NCBI GenBank assembly: GCA_040255405.1
Contig: JBDZUX010000002.1
Location: 140,692 to 204,691 of the forward strand
DNA length: 64,000 bases
Reading direction: 5' to 3'
Origin: 66-474 sp040255405
GTDB lineage: Bacteria; Pseudomonadota; Gammaproteobacteria; Xanthomonadales; Rhodanobacteraceae
Shown here: positions 9,114 to 17,320 of the stretch, in pieces
Layout: each line of letters opens with the position of its first letter
Numbering within the stretch: the first letter of the stretch is position 1
Made by a program: the position numbers and the translations under genes
The notes under the pieces: generated by a model
The model's input: the letters and a program-made list of their open reading frames with translations, nothing else
The model's database searches: none
Told to the model about the DNA's origin: nothing

Positions 9114-10166
9114 TCATGCCGCCGCCTCGCCGCCCGACTCCCTGCGGCGCGCAGCGCCCTGCAATTGCCTGTCCAGGTACCAGCGCGCCGCGCCCAGCAC
9201 TCCGTGCCGGCCGTGTTCGATCAAACGCACCGGCACGCGCAACAGGAATTCCCGCATGCCTCCCTTGCTCAGGAAGCGGTCCACGAAACGGCTGCGTTGC
9301 AGCAGCTCTCTTATTTCCGGCAACACCCCGCCGGCCAGGTACACACCGCCCCTGGCCATGTAGGCCATGGCGAGATTGCCCACGAAACCGCCCAGCAACG
9401 CGCAAAAAATCTCCACCGTCTCGACGGCGTCGGCATCGCTGCCGTCACACGCGGCTGCGGTGACGGCTTCGGGCTGCGCGAGTTCCGGTCGCTGCCCGCG
9501 CAGGGCGCGCAAGGTGGCATACAGCGTCAGCAAACCGGGGCCGGAAAGAATGCGCTCGTAGGGCACGTGGCCCTCTCCCGCCGCCAGATGCGCCAATACT
9601 TCGCGTTCGCGCGCGGCAACCGGCGCAAGATCCATCTGGCCGGCTTCGGTCGTGAGCACCCGCATCGGTGAAAGCCGTACGGCGGCACCCAGTCCGGTGC
9701 CAGGCCCGACCACCAGCGCGGGGCCTTCGCAGTGTGTCGGCGGGCCGCACAGCAGCAGGCTGTCGGTATCGCGCAGGTCATCCAGCCCGTAACCCAGCGC
9801 CTCGAAATCGTTGAGCAAGGCCACGTCGTCGAAAGCCAGCACGTGGCGCAAGGCGGGCAGGCTGACCGGCCACGCCAGGTTGTCGTTGACGATGCTGTCG
9901 CCGACCGCCTGCCCCGCGCACGCAATCACGCAGCGCCGTACCGGCAGGGCCGCATCGCGTTCGACGAAGCTTCGCACCAGCTCAGGCAGGCCCGGATAGT
10001 CCGCGCATGCGAACTTCCGGTACGCCAGGACATCGACCCCGGGCTCGCCGCCCGGCGGCGCCCGCAACAGCGCCAGCCGCGCATGCGTCCCGCCCACGTC
10101 CGCCGCCACGAACGGCTGGGCTTGCAGGCTGACGCGCTGGCTGGGTTGGCTGGCGGGCACGTTCAT
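9114..10166 (-). CDS. glk: Glucokinase-family sugar kinase in the GlcNAc cluster
   Basis: A 350-residue kinase of the bacterial Glk family (not the ROK family): N-terminal ATP motif VAADVGGTHARLALL near residue 20, FDDVALLNDFEALGYGL near 115, and phosphate-binding GPGTGLGAA near 145. Glk phosphorylates glucose at O6. Here it lies inside a GlcNAc regulon with no other sugar kinase, so it may phosphorylate GlcNAc or GlcN instead; that is inferred from context. ATG 10166 is chosen for GGGAG five bases upstream; an in-frame start at 10238 would run through the operator and promoter. A LacI-type palindrome lies 43 bp upstream of the start codon. Confidence 0.88.
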   Translation of the reverse strand: MNVPASQPSQRVSLQAQPFVAADVGGTHARLALLRAPPGGEPGVDVLAYRKFACADYPGLPELVRSFVERDAALPVRRCVIACAGQAVGDSIVNDNLAWPVSLPALRHVLAFDDVALLNDFEALGYGLDDLRDTDSLLLCGPPTHCEGPALVVGPGTGLGAAVRLSPMRVLTTEAGQMDLAPVAAREREVLAHLAAGEGHVPYERILSGPGLLTLYATLRALRGQRPELAQPEAVTAAACDGSDADAVETVEIFCALLGGFVGNLAMAYMARGGVYLAGGVLPEIRELLQRSRFVDRFLSKGGMREFLLRVPVRLIEHGRHGVLGAARWYLDRQLQGAARRRESGGEAAA

Positions 10167-10194
10167 CCGGCTCCCGGACGCGGAAACGGACGCC

Positions 10195-10223
10195 AGTTTG
10201 GCCACGAATGACAACGTTGTCAA
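10195..10223 (-). promoter_or_regulatory. Candidate promoter of the kinase-receptor transcript
   Basis: A perfect TTGACA (-35, 10218-10223) stands exactly 17 bases from CAAACT (-10, 10195-10200, weak match) on the minus strand. Transcription would begin about 20 bases before the kinase ATG. The -35 box overlaps the palindromic operator, so a bound repressor would block it. Confidence 0.5.
10209..10222. promoter_or_regulatory. LacI-family operator palindrome (kinase/receptor side)
   Basis: TGACAACGTTGTCA is a perfect 14-bp palindrome with the central CG typical of LacI-family operators. It overlaps the candidate -35 box of the minus-strand transcript. The likely ligand is the LacI-type regulator encoded at 11820-12842. 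Confidence 0.75.
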
Positions 10224-10381
10224 TTCGCATTGCAGCAAATTGCGGCAAGCTGTCCGCGACGCATGGGTCCGGCCATGGACAAGGGCTTTCTGGCCTTCTA
10301 CAACGGATCAAGGCGCCCGCCCGCGCTGCTCCGCAGCAAATCCCGGAATGACCCCAGGTCTGTTTTTCCTTGCGCAGGTCA

Positions 10382-10390
10382 TGCGATACT
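10382..10390 (+). promoter_or_regulatory. Possible extended -10 of nagP
   Basis: TGC followed by GATACT forms an extended -10-like motif about 70 bases before nagP. It is placed so that the operator at 10410 would fall just inside the transcript. The -35 is poor, so confidence is low. Confidence 0.3.
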
Positions 10391-10409
10391 CGCGACGAGA
10401 CATCCATGA

Positions 10410-10424
10410 TGACAACGTTGGTCA
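10410..10424. promoter_or_regulatory. LacI-family operator, imperfect copy upstream of nagP
   Basis: TGACAACGTTGGTCA repeats the left half and centre of the 10209 palindrome exactly, with one extra G in the right half. It ends 36 bases before nagP, as expected for repressor control of the plus-strand arm. Confidence 0.65.
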
Positions 10425-10460
10425 ACCTCACCGGGTCCCATCCGGCTACAGGAGCGCACC

Positions 10461-11765
10461 ATGACCCCGCACGCCACCTCGCAGCCCCAGTCGCACTACC
10501 TGATGTCGATGACGATCATCGGCGTGCTGTTCTTCATCTTCGGCTTCGTCACCTGGTTGAACGGTTCGCTGATCCTGTTCGTGAAGGTAGGGTTCAACCT
10601 CGACAACGTCAGCGCGTTCTGGATCCCGTTCGTGTTCTACGTGTCGTATTTCGTGCTTGCACTTCCGTCCGCCGCGGTGCTGAAGCGCACCGGCATGAAG
10701 AAGGGCATGGCGCTGGGATTGTTCGTGATGGCGGTCGGCTCGGTGGTGTTCGCGCAGTGCATGGCGATGTACTCGTACCCGGGGGCCCTGGCGGGTCTGT
10801 TCGTGATCGGCGCAGGACTCGCGCTGCTGCAGACGGCGTCCAACCCCTACGTCAGCATCCTCGGCCCCATCGAAAGCGGCGCCAAGCGGGTCGCGATCAT
10901 GGGCATCTGCAACAAGGTGGCCGGCGCGCTGGCGCCGATCGTGTTCGGCGCATTGCTGCTGGGCGGGGTCGATGCGTACGTGGACAAGATCAACGCGGCG
11001 GCGTCGCCGGTCGCCAAGGCGCTGCTGCAGCACGAATTCGTGCACCGCGCATTCACGCCCTACGTGGTGATCGCCGTGGTGCTGGCGGTCCTCGCGATCT
11101 GCGTGGTGTTTTCGTCGCTGCCGGAAATCAAGCCTGAAGGCGATCCGGGCAGGCACGCCGGCAAGCCTGGCATCTTCAGCTTTCCGTACCTCTGGTTGGG
11201 CGTGATATGCATCTTCATCTACGTCGGCATGGAGGTCCAGGCCGGCGACAGTATCGTGGTCTACGGCACCGCGTCCGGGCTTTCACCCGAACACGCCAAG
11301 CACCTGACCACATACACCATGATCGGCATGCTGATCGGCTACGTCCTGGGCGTGATCCTGACGCCGCGTTTCATTTCGCAGCAGCGCTACCTCGCGATTT
11401 CCGCGGTGTTCGGCGTGCTGTTTGCATTCGCCGCGTGGGTCACCCATGGCCATGTATCGGTCGCCTTCGTCGCGGCGCTCGGCATCGCCAACGCAATGAT
11501 GTGGCCGGCGATCTTCCCGCTGGCCATCAAGGGACTGGGCAACCAGACCGAATTCGGATCGGCGCTGCTGATCATGGGCATCGCGGGCGGCGCGGTGATT
11601 CCGAACATTTTCGTGCGCCTGGAGGAAGTGATCGATTTCCAGCTTGCCTTCCTGGTGGTGATGGTGCCCGGCTATCTCTATATCCTGTTCTATGGCTTGC
11701 TGGGCCACAAGGTCGGCCAGGACGCACGCCCACGGGTGACCCACTCCGCGACGGCGACGCCCTGA
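10461..11765 (+). CDS. nagP: N-acetylglucosamine permease NagP (FHS/FucP-type MFS transporter)
   Basis: A 434-residue inner-membrane sugar:proton symporter of the fucose-galactose-glucose (FHS) branch of the major facilitator superfamily. About twelve hydrophobic segments are visible; GVLFFIFGFVTWLNGSLI in the first helix and LQTASNPYVSILGP near residue 130 are family hallmarks. ATG 10461 has GGAG six bases upstream. NagP proteins of Xanthomonadales and Alteromonadales import GlcNAc without phosphorylation, which fits the need for a kinase in the cluster. It starts a plus-strand operon with the LacI regulator, nagB-II and nagA, under a LacI-type operator. The substrate rests on family and context. 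Confidence 0.88.
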   Translation: MTPHATSQPQSHYLMSMTIIGVLFFIFGFVTWLNGSLILFVKVGFNLDNVSAFWIPFVFYVSYFVLALPSAAVLKRTGMKKGMALGLFVMAVGSVVFAQCMAMYSYPGALAGLFVIGAGLALLQTASNPYVSILGPIESGAKRVAIMGICNKVAGALAPIVFGALLLGGVDAYVDKINAAASPVAKALLQHEFVHRAFTPYVVIAVVLAVLAICVVFSSLPEIKPEGDPGRHAGKPGIFSFPYLWLGVICIFIYVGMEVQAGDSIVVYGTASGLSPEHAKHLTTYTMIGMLIGYVLGVILTPRFISQQRYLAISAVFGVLFAFAAWVTHGHVSVAFVAALGIANAMMWPAIFPLAIKGLGNQTEFGSALLIMGIAGGAVIPNIFVRLEEVIDFQLAFLVVMVPGYLYILFYGLLGHKVGQDARPRVTHSATATP

Positions 11766-11819
11766 AAGCGACGGCTGGACGTGCAACGATGCGCAAGCCC
11801 ACAACCCGAGGAACCTGAA

Positions 11820-12842
11820 TTGGGAACTGCCACCATCCGGGATGTCGCCAAGCAGGCCCGGGTTTCGCTGAAGACCGTTTCGCGCGTGATCAACCGCGAG
11901 GCTTCGGTGCGCGATGAAACGCGCGAACGGGTGCTGCGGGCCATCGAGCAACTGGGTTACCGCCCCGACCTGTCGGCCCGCAGTCTGCGCAGCGCCAAGG
12001 CGTACGCGATCGGGCTGGTGTACGACAACCCCAATCCCTACTACATCATCGCCGTGCAGCAGGGTGCGCTGGCGGCGTGCCGCGAAATGGGGTTCGGTTT
12101 GCAGATCCACCCCTGCGATTCGCGCGCGCCCAGGCTCGCCGAAGAGTTGCGCGATCTTGCGCACCGCTCCCGGCTTGCGGGCCTGGTGCTGGCGCCACCG
12201 ATGTCCGAGCGCATGGCGCTGCTGCGCGAACTGGCGGCGTACAATGTCCCGCTGGTGCGCATAATTTCCGCGGCCGAAGATCCGCGCGACGGCTTTCCGT
12301 GCGTATTCGTGGACGACCGCGATGCTGCGTACGCGATCACGGCTTATCTGATCCAGCTGGGCCATGTCAGGATCGGCTTCCTGTGGGGCGGCAAACAGCA
12401 CCGCTCCAGCCCCGAGCGCTACAAGGGTTACGAGAAGGCCTTGCAGGATTACGGCGTGCCGCTGGAAAAGGAACTCGTGCTCGAAGGCGACTACGCATTC
12501 GATGACGGTTTCCGGGGCGCGCGCCGGCTGTTCGGTCTGCCCGAACCGCCGACGGCAATCTTCGGCTCCAACGACGAAATCGCGGCCGGCGTGCTGGCCG
12601 CCGCACGCGCCGCGGGGTTGCACGTTCCGTACGACTTGTCCGTGGCCGGCTTCGAAGACAGCCCGTTCTCGCGCCACTCCTGGCCTTCGCTGACCACCTC
12701 GCGACAACGCACCGAGCTGATCGCCGAACGCGCGACGCGCCTGCTGATCGCGCAAATCCATGGCGAACAGGTCGCAAACGAAGGCTTCAGCCCGGAACTT
12801 GTCGTGCGCGGTTCGACTGCCCCGCCCCGGCCCCGGCAATGA
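11820..12842 (+). CDS. LacI-family transcriptional regulator of the GlcNAc genes
   Basis: A 340-residue LacI-family repressor, equivalent in position to NagQ/NagR of related bacteria. The N-terminal helix-turn-helix reads TIRDVAKQARVSLKTVSRVIN, followed by the hinge (RSLRSAKAYAIGLV) and a periplasmic-binding-protein-like effector domain. A TTG start at 11820 is preferred: AGGA lies 7 bases upstream and the HTH begins at the usual distance. A GTG at 11781 (353 residues) is the alternative but has no clear ribosome site. The stop overlaps the ATG of the next gene (ATGA), so the two are translationally coupled. The palindromes at 10209 and 10410 are its probable targets; the inducer is likely GlcNAc or a phosphorylated derivative. 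Confidence 0.9.
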   Translation: MGTATIRDVAKQARVSLKTVSRVINREASVRDETRERVLRAIEQLGYRPDLSARSLRSAKAYAIGLVYDNPNPYYIIAVQQGALAACREMGFGLQIHPCDSRAPRLAEELRDLAHRSRLAGLVLAPPMSERMALLRELAAYNVPLVRIISAAEDPRDGFPCVFVDDRDAAYAITAYLIQLGHVRIGFLWGGKQHRSSPERYKGYEKALQDYGVPLEKELVLEGDYAFDDGFRGARRLFGLPEPPTAIFGSNDEIAAGVLAAARAAGLHVPYDLSVAGFEDSPFSRHSWPSLTTSRQRTELIAERATRLLIAQIHGEQVANEGFSPELVVRGSTAPPRPRQ

Positions 12843-13915
12843 AGGATTGCGGCCCCACCATGGCTTCCCCAGGCGTGCCAGGCATCCAACCCGAATCCAC
12901 CGCGCTACATCGGGAGGCCGCCGACGCGGCCGCCACCGTTGCACGGCAACTCGAACGCAACGATGCAGGCGTGCGCGCACTCGCGGCAAGTTTGCGCGAC
13001 GCGGCGCCGCCGTTCGTCGTGACGTGCGCGCGTGGCAGTTCCGACCATGCGGCGACCTACGCCAAATACGTGATCGAAACACAAACCGGTTGCGTGACGG
13101 CCTCGGCGTCGCCGTCGGTCGAATCGATCTACGCGGTGCCGCTGAAGCTTCGTGGCGCGCTGTATCTCGTCATTTCGCAATCGGGTGCAAGCCCCGACCT
13201 GCTGCGCAGCGCCGAAGCCGCGCGCAGCGCCGGAGCGCACGTGGTCGCGTTGGTCAATGCGGAGAACTCGCCGCTCGCGGCGCTCGCAAACACCGTGATC
13301 CCCTTGCAGGCGGGTCCCGAAAAAAGCGTCGCAGCCACCAAGAGTTTCATCGGGTCGCTGACGGCCGTGCTGCACCTGACCGCGCATTGGCGCAACGACA
13401 AGCCGTTGCTCGATGCACTGCACGCCCTGCCCGAGCAGTTGCGCCGCGCCTTTGCACTCGACTGGTCGCCTTTGGTCGAAGGTCTCCGCGATATGCACGA
13501 CCTGTTCGTGCTGGGGCGCGGCTACGGCCTTGCCGCGGCACAGGAAGCGGCGCTGAAACTGAAGGAAACCTGCGCGCTGCACGCCGAAGCCTTCAGCAGT
13601 GCGGAAGTCCGCCACGGGCCGATGGAATTGGTGGGCCCGCACCTGCCGGTACTGCTGTTCGCGCAAGCCGATCACGCGCTCGCGGGTGTACTGGCCACCG
13701 CCGAGGATTTCCGCCGGCGTGGCGCGGACGTGTGGACCGCGGCGCCGTCTGCCACGGGCCGCCATGCCTTGCCCATCGTGCCGACGGAGCATCCGGTCTG
13801 CGCGCCGATCCTGGCGATCCAGAGTTTCTATCGCGCCGCCAACGCGCTGGCGATCGCGCGGGGCCGCGATCCGGACCATCCGCCGCATCTTGCCAAGGTC
13901 ACCGAGACGGTGTGA
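12839..13915 (+). CDS. nagB-II: Glucosamine-6-phosphate deaminase NagB-II (SIS-domain type)
   Basis: A 358-residue protein with two SIS sugar-isomerase domains related to the isomerase half of GlmS. It shows CARGSSDHAATYAKY near residue 62, ISQSGASPDLL near 112 and EKSVAATKSFIGS near 160, and lacks the glutaminase domain. NagB-II enzymes convert GlcN-6-P to fructose-6-P and ammonia and replace classical NagB in GlcNAc regulons of this type. ATG 12839 overlaps the LacI stop by four bases. A second ATG at 12860 is possible, because neither start has a strong ribosome site. Its stop overlaps the nagA start. Confidence 0.88.
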   Translation: MKDCGPTMASPGVPGIQPESTALHREAADAAATVARQLERNDAGVRALAASLRDAAPPFVVTCARGSSDHAATYAKYVIETQTGCVTASASPSVESIYAVPLKLRGALYLVISQSGASPDLLRSAEAARSAGAHVVALVNAENSPLAALANTVIPLQAGPEKSVAATKSFIGSLTAVLHLTAHWRNDKPLLDALHALPEQLRRAFALDWSPLVEGLRDMHDLFVLGRGYGLAAAQEAALKLKETCALHAEAFSSAEVRHGPMELVGPHLPVLLFAQADHALAGVLATAEDFRRRGADVWTAAPSATGRHALPIVPTEHPVCAPILAIQSFYRAANALAIARGRDPDHPPHLAKVTETV

Positions 13916-15057
13916 TGACGACGGCGCTGGTCAACGCACGTGTTCTTGCCGCACGGGGTTGGCGCGACGATGTCGCGGTGCTCGTGGAAGGCGAGCGGAT
14001 CCGGGGGCTGGCGTCCGCGCGCGATGTACCGGCCGGCGCGCGGATGCACGACTTGTCAGGCCGGATGCTGTTGCCAGGCTTCATCGACTGCCAGGTCAAC
14101 GGCGGCGGCGGCGTGTTGCTCAACGACCAGCCGACCGTTGAGAGCATCCGCGCGATCGGCGCGGCGCACCGTCGATTCGGCACCACCGGCTTCCTGCCGA
14201 CGCTGATCAGCGACACGATCGACAAGATGGGCGCCGCGATCGCGGCCACCGACCTCGCCATCGCGCTAGCAGTGCCGGGCGTCCTGGGCATCCATCTCGA
14301 GGGGCCGTTCATCAGCCGCGAACGCAAGGGCGTGCACGCGGAGAAATATCTGCACGCACCGAATGCGGATGAATTGCGGGTGGCCGAATCCCTCCAGCGC
14401 GGCAAGACGCTGCTGACCGTGGCGCCGGAGCGCGTGACCCCGGATGCGATCCGGAATCTCGTGGCCGCCGGCGTAATCGTCGCCGCAGGCCACACCAACG
14501 CCGATTACGCGACGGTGCGCGCGGCGCTGGATGCGGGCGTGCGCGGCTTCACCCACCTCTTCAATGCAATGTCGCCACTGACCAGCCGTGCACCCGGCGT
14601 GGTTGGCGCGGCATTGGACGACCCTGATTCCTGGTGCGGCGTGATCGTCGATGGCCATCATGTCGATCCAGCCAGCTTGCGCATCGCGCTGCGGGCGAAG
14701 CCACGCGGCAAGCTGTTCCTCGTGACCGACGCGATGCCGCCGGTGGGCGCGAGCGATCCTGCGTACGTGTTGAATGGCGAAACAATCACCGCGCGCGACG
14801 GCATCTGCCAGACCGCTTCCGGCACCCTTGCGGGCTCCGCACTCAGCATGGTCGATGCAGTGCGCAACACCGTCGAGATGCTCGGCGTGCCGCTTGAGGA
14901 AGCAGTGCGCATGGCATCGACCTACCCTGCGGATTTTCTCGGCTTGGGTGCAACGCACGGCCGGATCGAAGCGGGGTTCCGCGCGGACTTCACCGTGGTC
15001 GATCGCGACTTGCGGGTGATGGAAACCTGGATCGGCGGCGCCGTGCAGGCAGCCTGA
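13915..15057 (+). CDS. nagA: N-acetylglucosamine-6-phosphate deacetylase
   Basis: NagA removes the acetyl group from GlcNAc-6-P, giving GlcN-6-P for the upstream deaminase. The 380-residue protein is an amidohydrolase-fold enzyme: PGFIDCQVNGGGG near residue 54, metal-binding Glu129 in HLEGPF, histidines 193 (AGHTNA) and 214 (THLFNAMS), and the catalytic Asp272 in VTDAM. Length is typical (E. coli 382). The ATG shares one base with the nagB-II stop (TGATG). It is the last gene of the plus-strand operon and meets the pseudouridine synthase gene tail-to-tail with only 9 bp between. Confidence 0.95.
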   Translation: MTTALVNARVLAARGWRDDVAVLVEGERIRGLASARDVPAGARMHDLSGRMLLPGFIDCQVNGGGGVLLNDQPTVESIRAIGAAHRRFGTTGFLPTLISDTIDKMGAAIAATDLAIALAVPGVLGIHLEGPFISRERKGVHAEKYLHAPNADELRVAESLQRGKTLLTVAPERVTPDAIRNLVAAGVIVAAGHTNADYATVRAALDAGVRGFTHLFNAMSPLTSRAPGVVGAALDDPDSWCGVIVDGHHVDPASLRIALRAKPRGKLFLVTDAMPPVGASDPAYVLNGETITARDGICQTASGTLAGSALSMVDAVRNTVEMLGVPLEEAVRMASTYPADFLGLGATHGRIEAGFRADFTVVDRDLRVMETWIGGAVQAA

Positions 15058-15066
15058 CTTTCGCGT

Positions 15067-15864
15067 TCAACGCGCGGCGGCACCCGGCCGCGCACGGGAC
15101 AATTGCCGGACCTCCACCTCGCTCAAACGGCGCCAGGCGCCCTTGGCAAGCTCACCGAGTTGCAGGGAACCGATCGCCACCCGCATCAGGCGCAATACCT
15201 CGTGGTCGCAGGCCGAGAGCATCCGGCGGACCTGCCGGTTGCGGCCCTCCGCGAGCACGATCTCCAGCCACGTGTTTTTCCCGCCGCCCCCGATTGCCTG
15301 CACGGATCCAGCCGACAGACGTTCGCCGCGGTCGACCACGCCCGCGCGCAATCGCTGCAGGGTCGTGTCACCGACGACGCCCCGAACCTGCACGCGATAG
15401 GTTTTCGGGACGTGGGCATCGGGATCGGTGATGCCCGAGGCCCACGCGGGATCGTTGCTCATCAGCAGCAACCCTTCGCTCGCCTTGTCCAGCCTCCCGA
15501 CCGGCGCAAGCCACGGCAGGCCGTCCGCATGCAGCAAGCCATACACGGTCTCGCGGCCCTGCTCGTCAGCGGCACTGACCACCAGCCCGCGCGGTTTGTT
15601 GAGCATGATGCAGACGCGCTCGGCCGCGCGCAGCGCGACCCCATCCAGTTCGATGCAATCGGTCATCGGATCCGCTGGCGATTCGGAATCGCGCACCACC
15701 TTGCCGTTCACCCGCACGCGGCCCGCAGCGACCCGGCGTTCTGCTTCGCTGCGCGAACACACGCCCATGCGCGACAGCACTCGCGCCAGCCCGTGCCGCG
15801 GAGGACGCACTGCATCGCCGCGCTGCGCGATGGATGATCCAACACTGCGGGTACGCATACTCAT
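15067..15864 (-). CDS. rRNA pseudouridine synthase, RsuA/RluB/RluE/RluF family
   Basis: A 265-residue enzyme that isomerises a specific uridine in rRNA. It has an N-terminal S4 RNA-binding domain (about residues 26-75, with RVLSRMGVCSRSEAERRVAAG) and the RsuA-type catalytic domain with Asp126 in GRLDKASEGLLLM, plus the ALL-specific tail motif EGRNRQVRRML near 210. Which of RsuA, RluB, RluE or RluF it equals cannot be decided from motifs alone. GGAGG lies nine bases before ATG 15864; ATG 15858 is an alternative. It is downstream of the ompA-like gene but separated from it by a strong terminator. Confidence 0.88.
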   Translation of the reverse strand: MSMRTRSVGSSIAQRGDAVRPPRHGLARVLSRMGVCSRSEAERRVAAGRVRVNGKVVRDSESPADPMTDCIELDGVALRAAERVCIMLNKPRGLVVSAADEQGRETVYGLLHADGLPWLAPVGRLDKASEGLLLMSNDPAWASGITDPDAHVPKTYRVQVRGVVGDTTLQRLRAGVVDRGERLSAGSVQAIGGGGKNTWLEIVLAEGRNRQVRRMLSACDHEVLRLMRVAIGSLQLGELAKGAWRRLSEVEVRQLSRARPGAAAR

Positions 15865-15893
15865 TGCGCCGCGCCTCCAAGGTGCCCGAAAAG

Positions 15894-15924
15894 AAAAAGC
15901 CCGGCGCGAGGCCGGGCTTTTTTT
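15894..15924 (-). terminator. Rho-independent terminator of the OmpA-family gene
   Basis: GCCCGGC / GCCGGGC stem with a 5-base loop, flanked by five A and seven T. It lies 47 bases past the OmpA-family stop and can act in both directions, but only the minus-strand gene points into it. Confidence 0.88.
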
Positions 15925-15970
15925 ATTGCATCGGAGATCGGAGATGACCTGCCGATCCTCCGCGAACGGC

Positions 15971-17137
15971 TTACATGCTGCCGTCCTGGGGTTGCTCGAC
16001 CTTGAACTCGACGCGACGGTTGCGCTGACGGCCAGCCGCGGTCTCGTTGGTGTCGATCGGGTTGGTCTCGCCGAAGCCCTTCACCGCGGTGATGCGGCTC
16101 GAGTCGATGCCGTGCGACGTCAGGTACGTATTGACGATGTTGGCGCGGCGTTCGGACAGACCCTGGTTGTACTGATCGGTACCGACCGAATCGGTATAAC
16201 CGTCGATCTCGATCTTGACCTGCGGATAGCGGTTCAAGGTATCGACGGCTTGGTCCAGGATCGCAACCGAATCGGCTGCCGGCGGCTTCAGCGTCGGGCC
16301 GATGTCGCTTTCACCCTTCTTCGGGCGGTCGAACTTGAAGTTCACGCCACGCAAGTCGATCACCACGTTCTGCGGTGGCGGCGGCGGCGGGGGCGCAGCC
16401 GGCGGCGGCGGCGGAGCGGCCGGTGGCGGCGGCGGCGCCGGATGGCCCATGTTGAACACCAGGGCGATGGTGGCCATGGAGTCCAGCCACTGCTTCGGAC
16501 CGTAGGTATGCGGCAGGCCCGGGCCGGCGAGACCGGCCAACTGCGCAGAAGTGGTGTCGCGGTAGTAACGCGCCGCGACTTCGCCACGCAGGGCGATGCG
16601 GTCGCTCACGTTGTAAAGCACGCCCACGCCGACGGTCGCACCGGGACCCCAGCCCGACCCGCTGGCGGAAGGGAAACAACCGCACTCGCCACCCGCTTGC
16701 GCAAGCTGTTCGGACACCGCGGAATGACGCCACATGCCCACGCCAGCCATGATGTACGGACGCCACTGCGAGGCCGGATCCATGAAGTACCAGCGGCCCG
16801 CAACGTCCAGGCCCAGGGTTTCCCATTGCTTGCCGGCGCGGATCGAGGAGTCCTTGAAATCCGCATTGTCACCGGTCGCTTCAACGTCGATCGTGAAGTG
16901 GGGGTTTACCCAGAACCCAACGCCAAGCCCGCCAACCGGATCCGACTGCACCTGGCGGTCGCTGTCGGGAATGACCACGCCGATGCGCGGCACGATGTAC
17001 CAGTTGCTGTAGTTGGGATTCGTGAAGCTACCCGTTGTTTCTGCCGCTGCATCGGTGTCCTGGGCGTGCGCGACTGACATCACGCCCACGGTACCCAAGG
17101 CCAGCGCGATGACCGCGAACAAGCCGTTACGTTTCAT
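15971..17137 (-). CDS. OmpA-family outer-membrane protein with proline-rich linker
   Basis: A 388-residue outer-membrane protein. It has a signal peptide (residues 1-25, AHAQ cleavage), an eight-strand OmpA-like beta-barrel (about 40-230), a linker with long proline runs at about 233-256, and a C-terminal OmpA peptidoglycan-binding domain (about 260-380) with GYTDSVGTDQYNQGLSERRA. It anchors the outer membrane to the cell wall. ATG 17137 is chosen for the signal peptide and the GAGGAG upstream. A Cys-x-Cys (ECGC) near residue 152 in the barrel region may form a disulphide, as seen in loops of related proteins. It is a single-gene transcript with its own terminator. Confidence 0.93.
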   Translation of the reverse strand: MKRNGLFAVIALALGTVGVMSVAHAQDTDAAAETTGSFTNPNYSNWYIVPRIGVVIPDSDRQVQSDPVGGLGVGFWVNPHFTIDVEATGDNADFKDSSIRAGKQWETLGLDVAGRWYFMDPASQWRPYIMAGVGMWRHSAVSEQLAQAGGECGCFPSASGSGWGPGATVGVGVLYNVSDRIALRGEVAARYYRDTTSAQLAGLAGPGLPHTYGPKQWLDSMATIALVFNMGHPAPPPPPAAPPPPPAAPPPPPPPQNVVIDLRGVNFKFDRPKKGESDIGPTLKPPAADSVAILDQAVDTLNRYPQVKIEIDGYTDSVGTDQYNQGLSERRANIVNTYLTSHGIDSSRITAVKGFGETNPIDTNETAAGRQRNRRVEFKVEQPQDGSM

Positions 17138-17320
17138 CGGTAAGTCTCCTCGTTGTTGATTCTTCAGGCTTCGGCCAGTTCGGCGCGAGCCGTGCTCCAA
17201 AGTGCAAGACTACTGGGGCATTACGGTCCATCCAACCCCGTCGCATTCCGCTACGGCGTCGCCAGTTTAGCAAAAAACAAACAAATTGGCCGAAATGGTG
17301 CGTTTCCGTTCATCCAGAAC

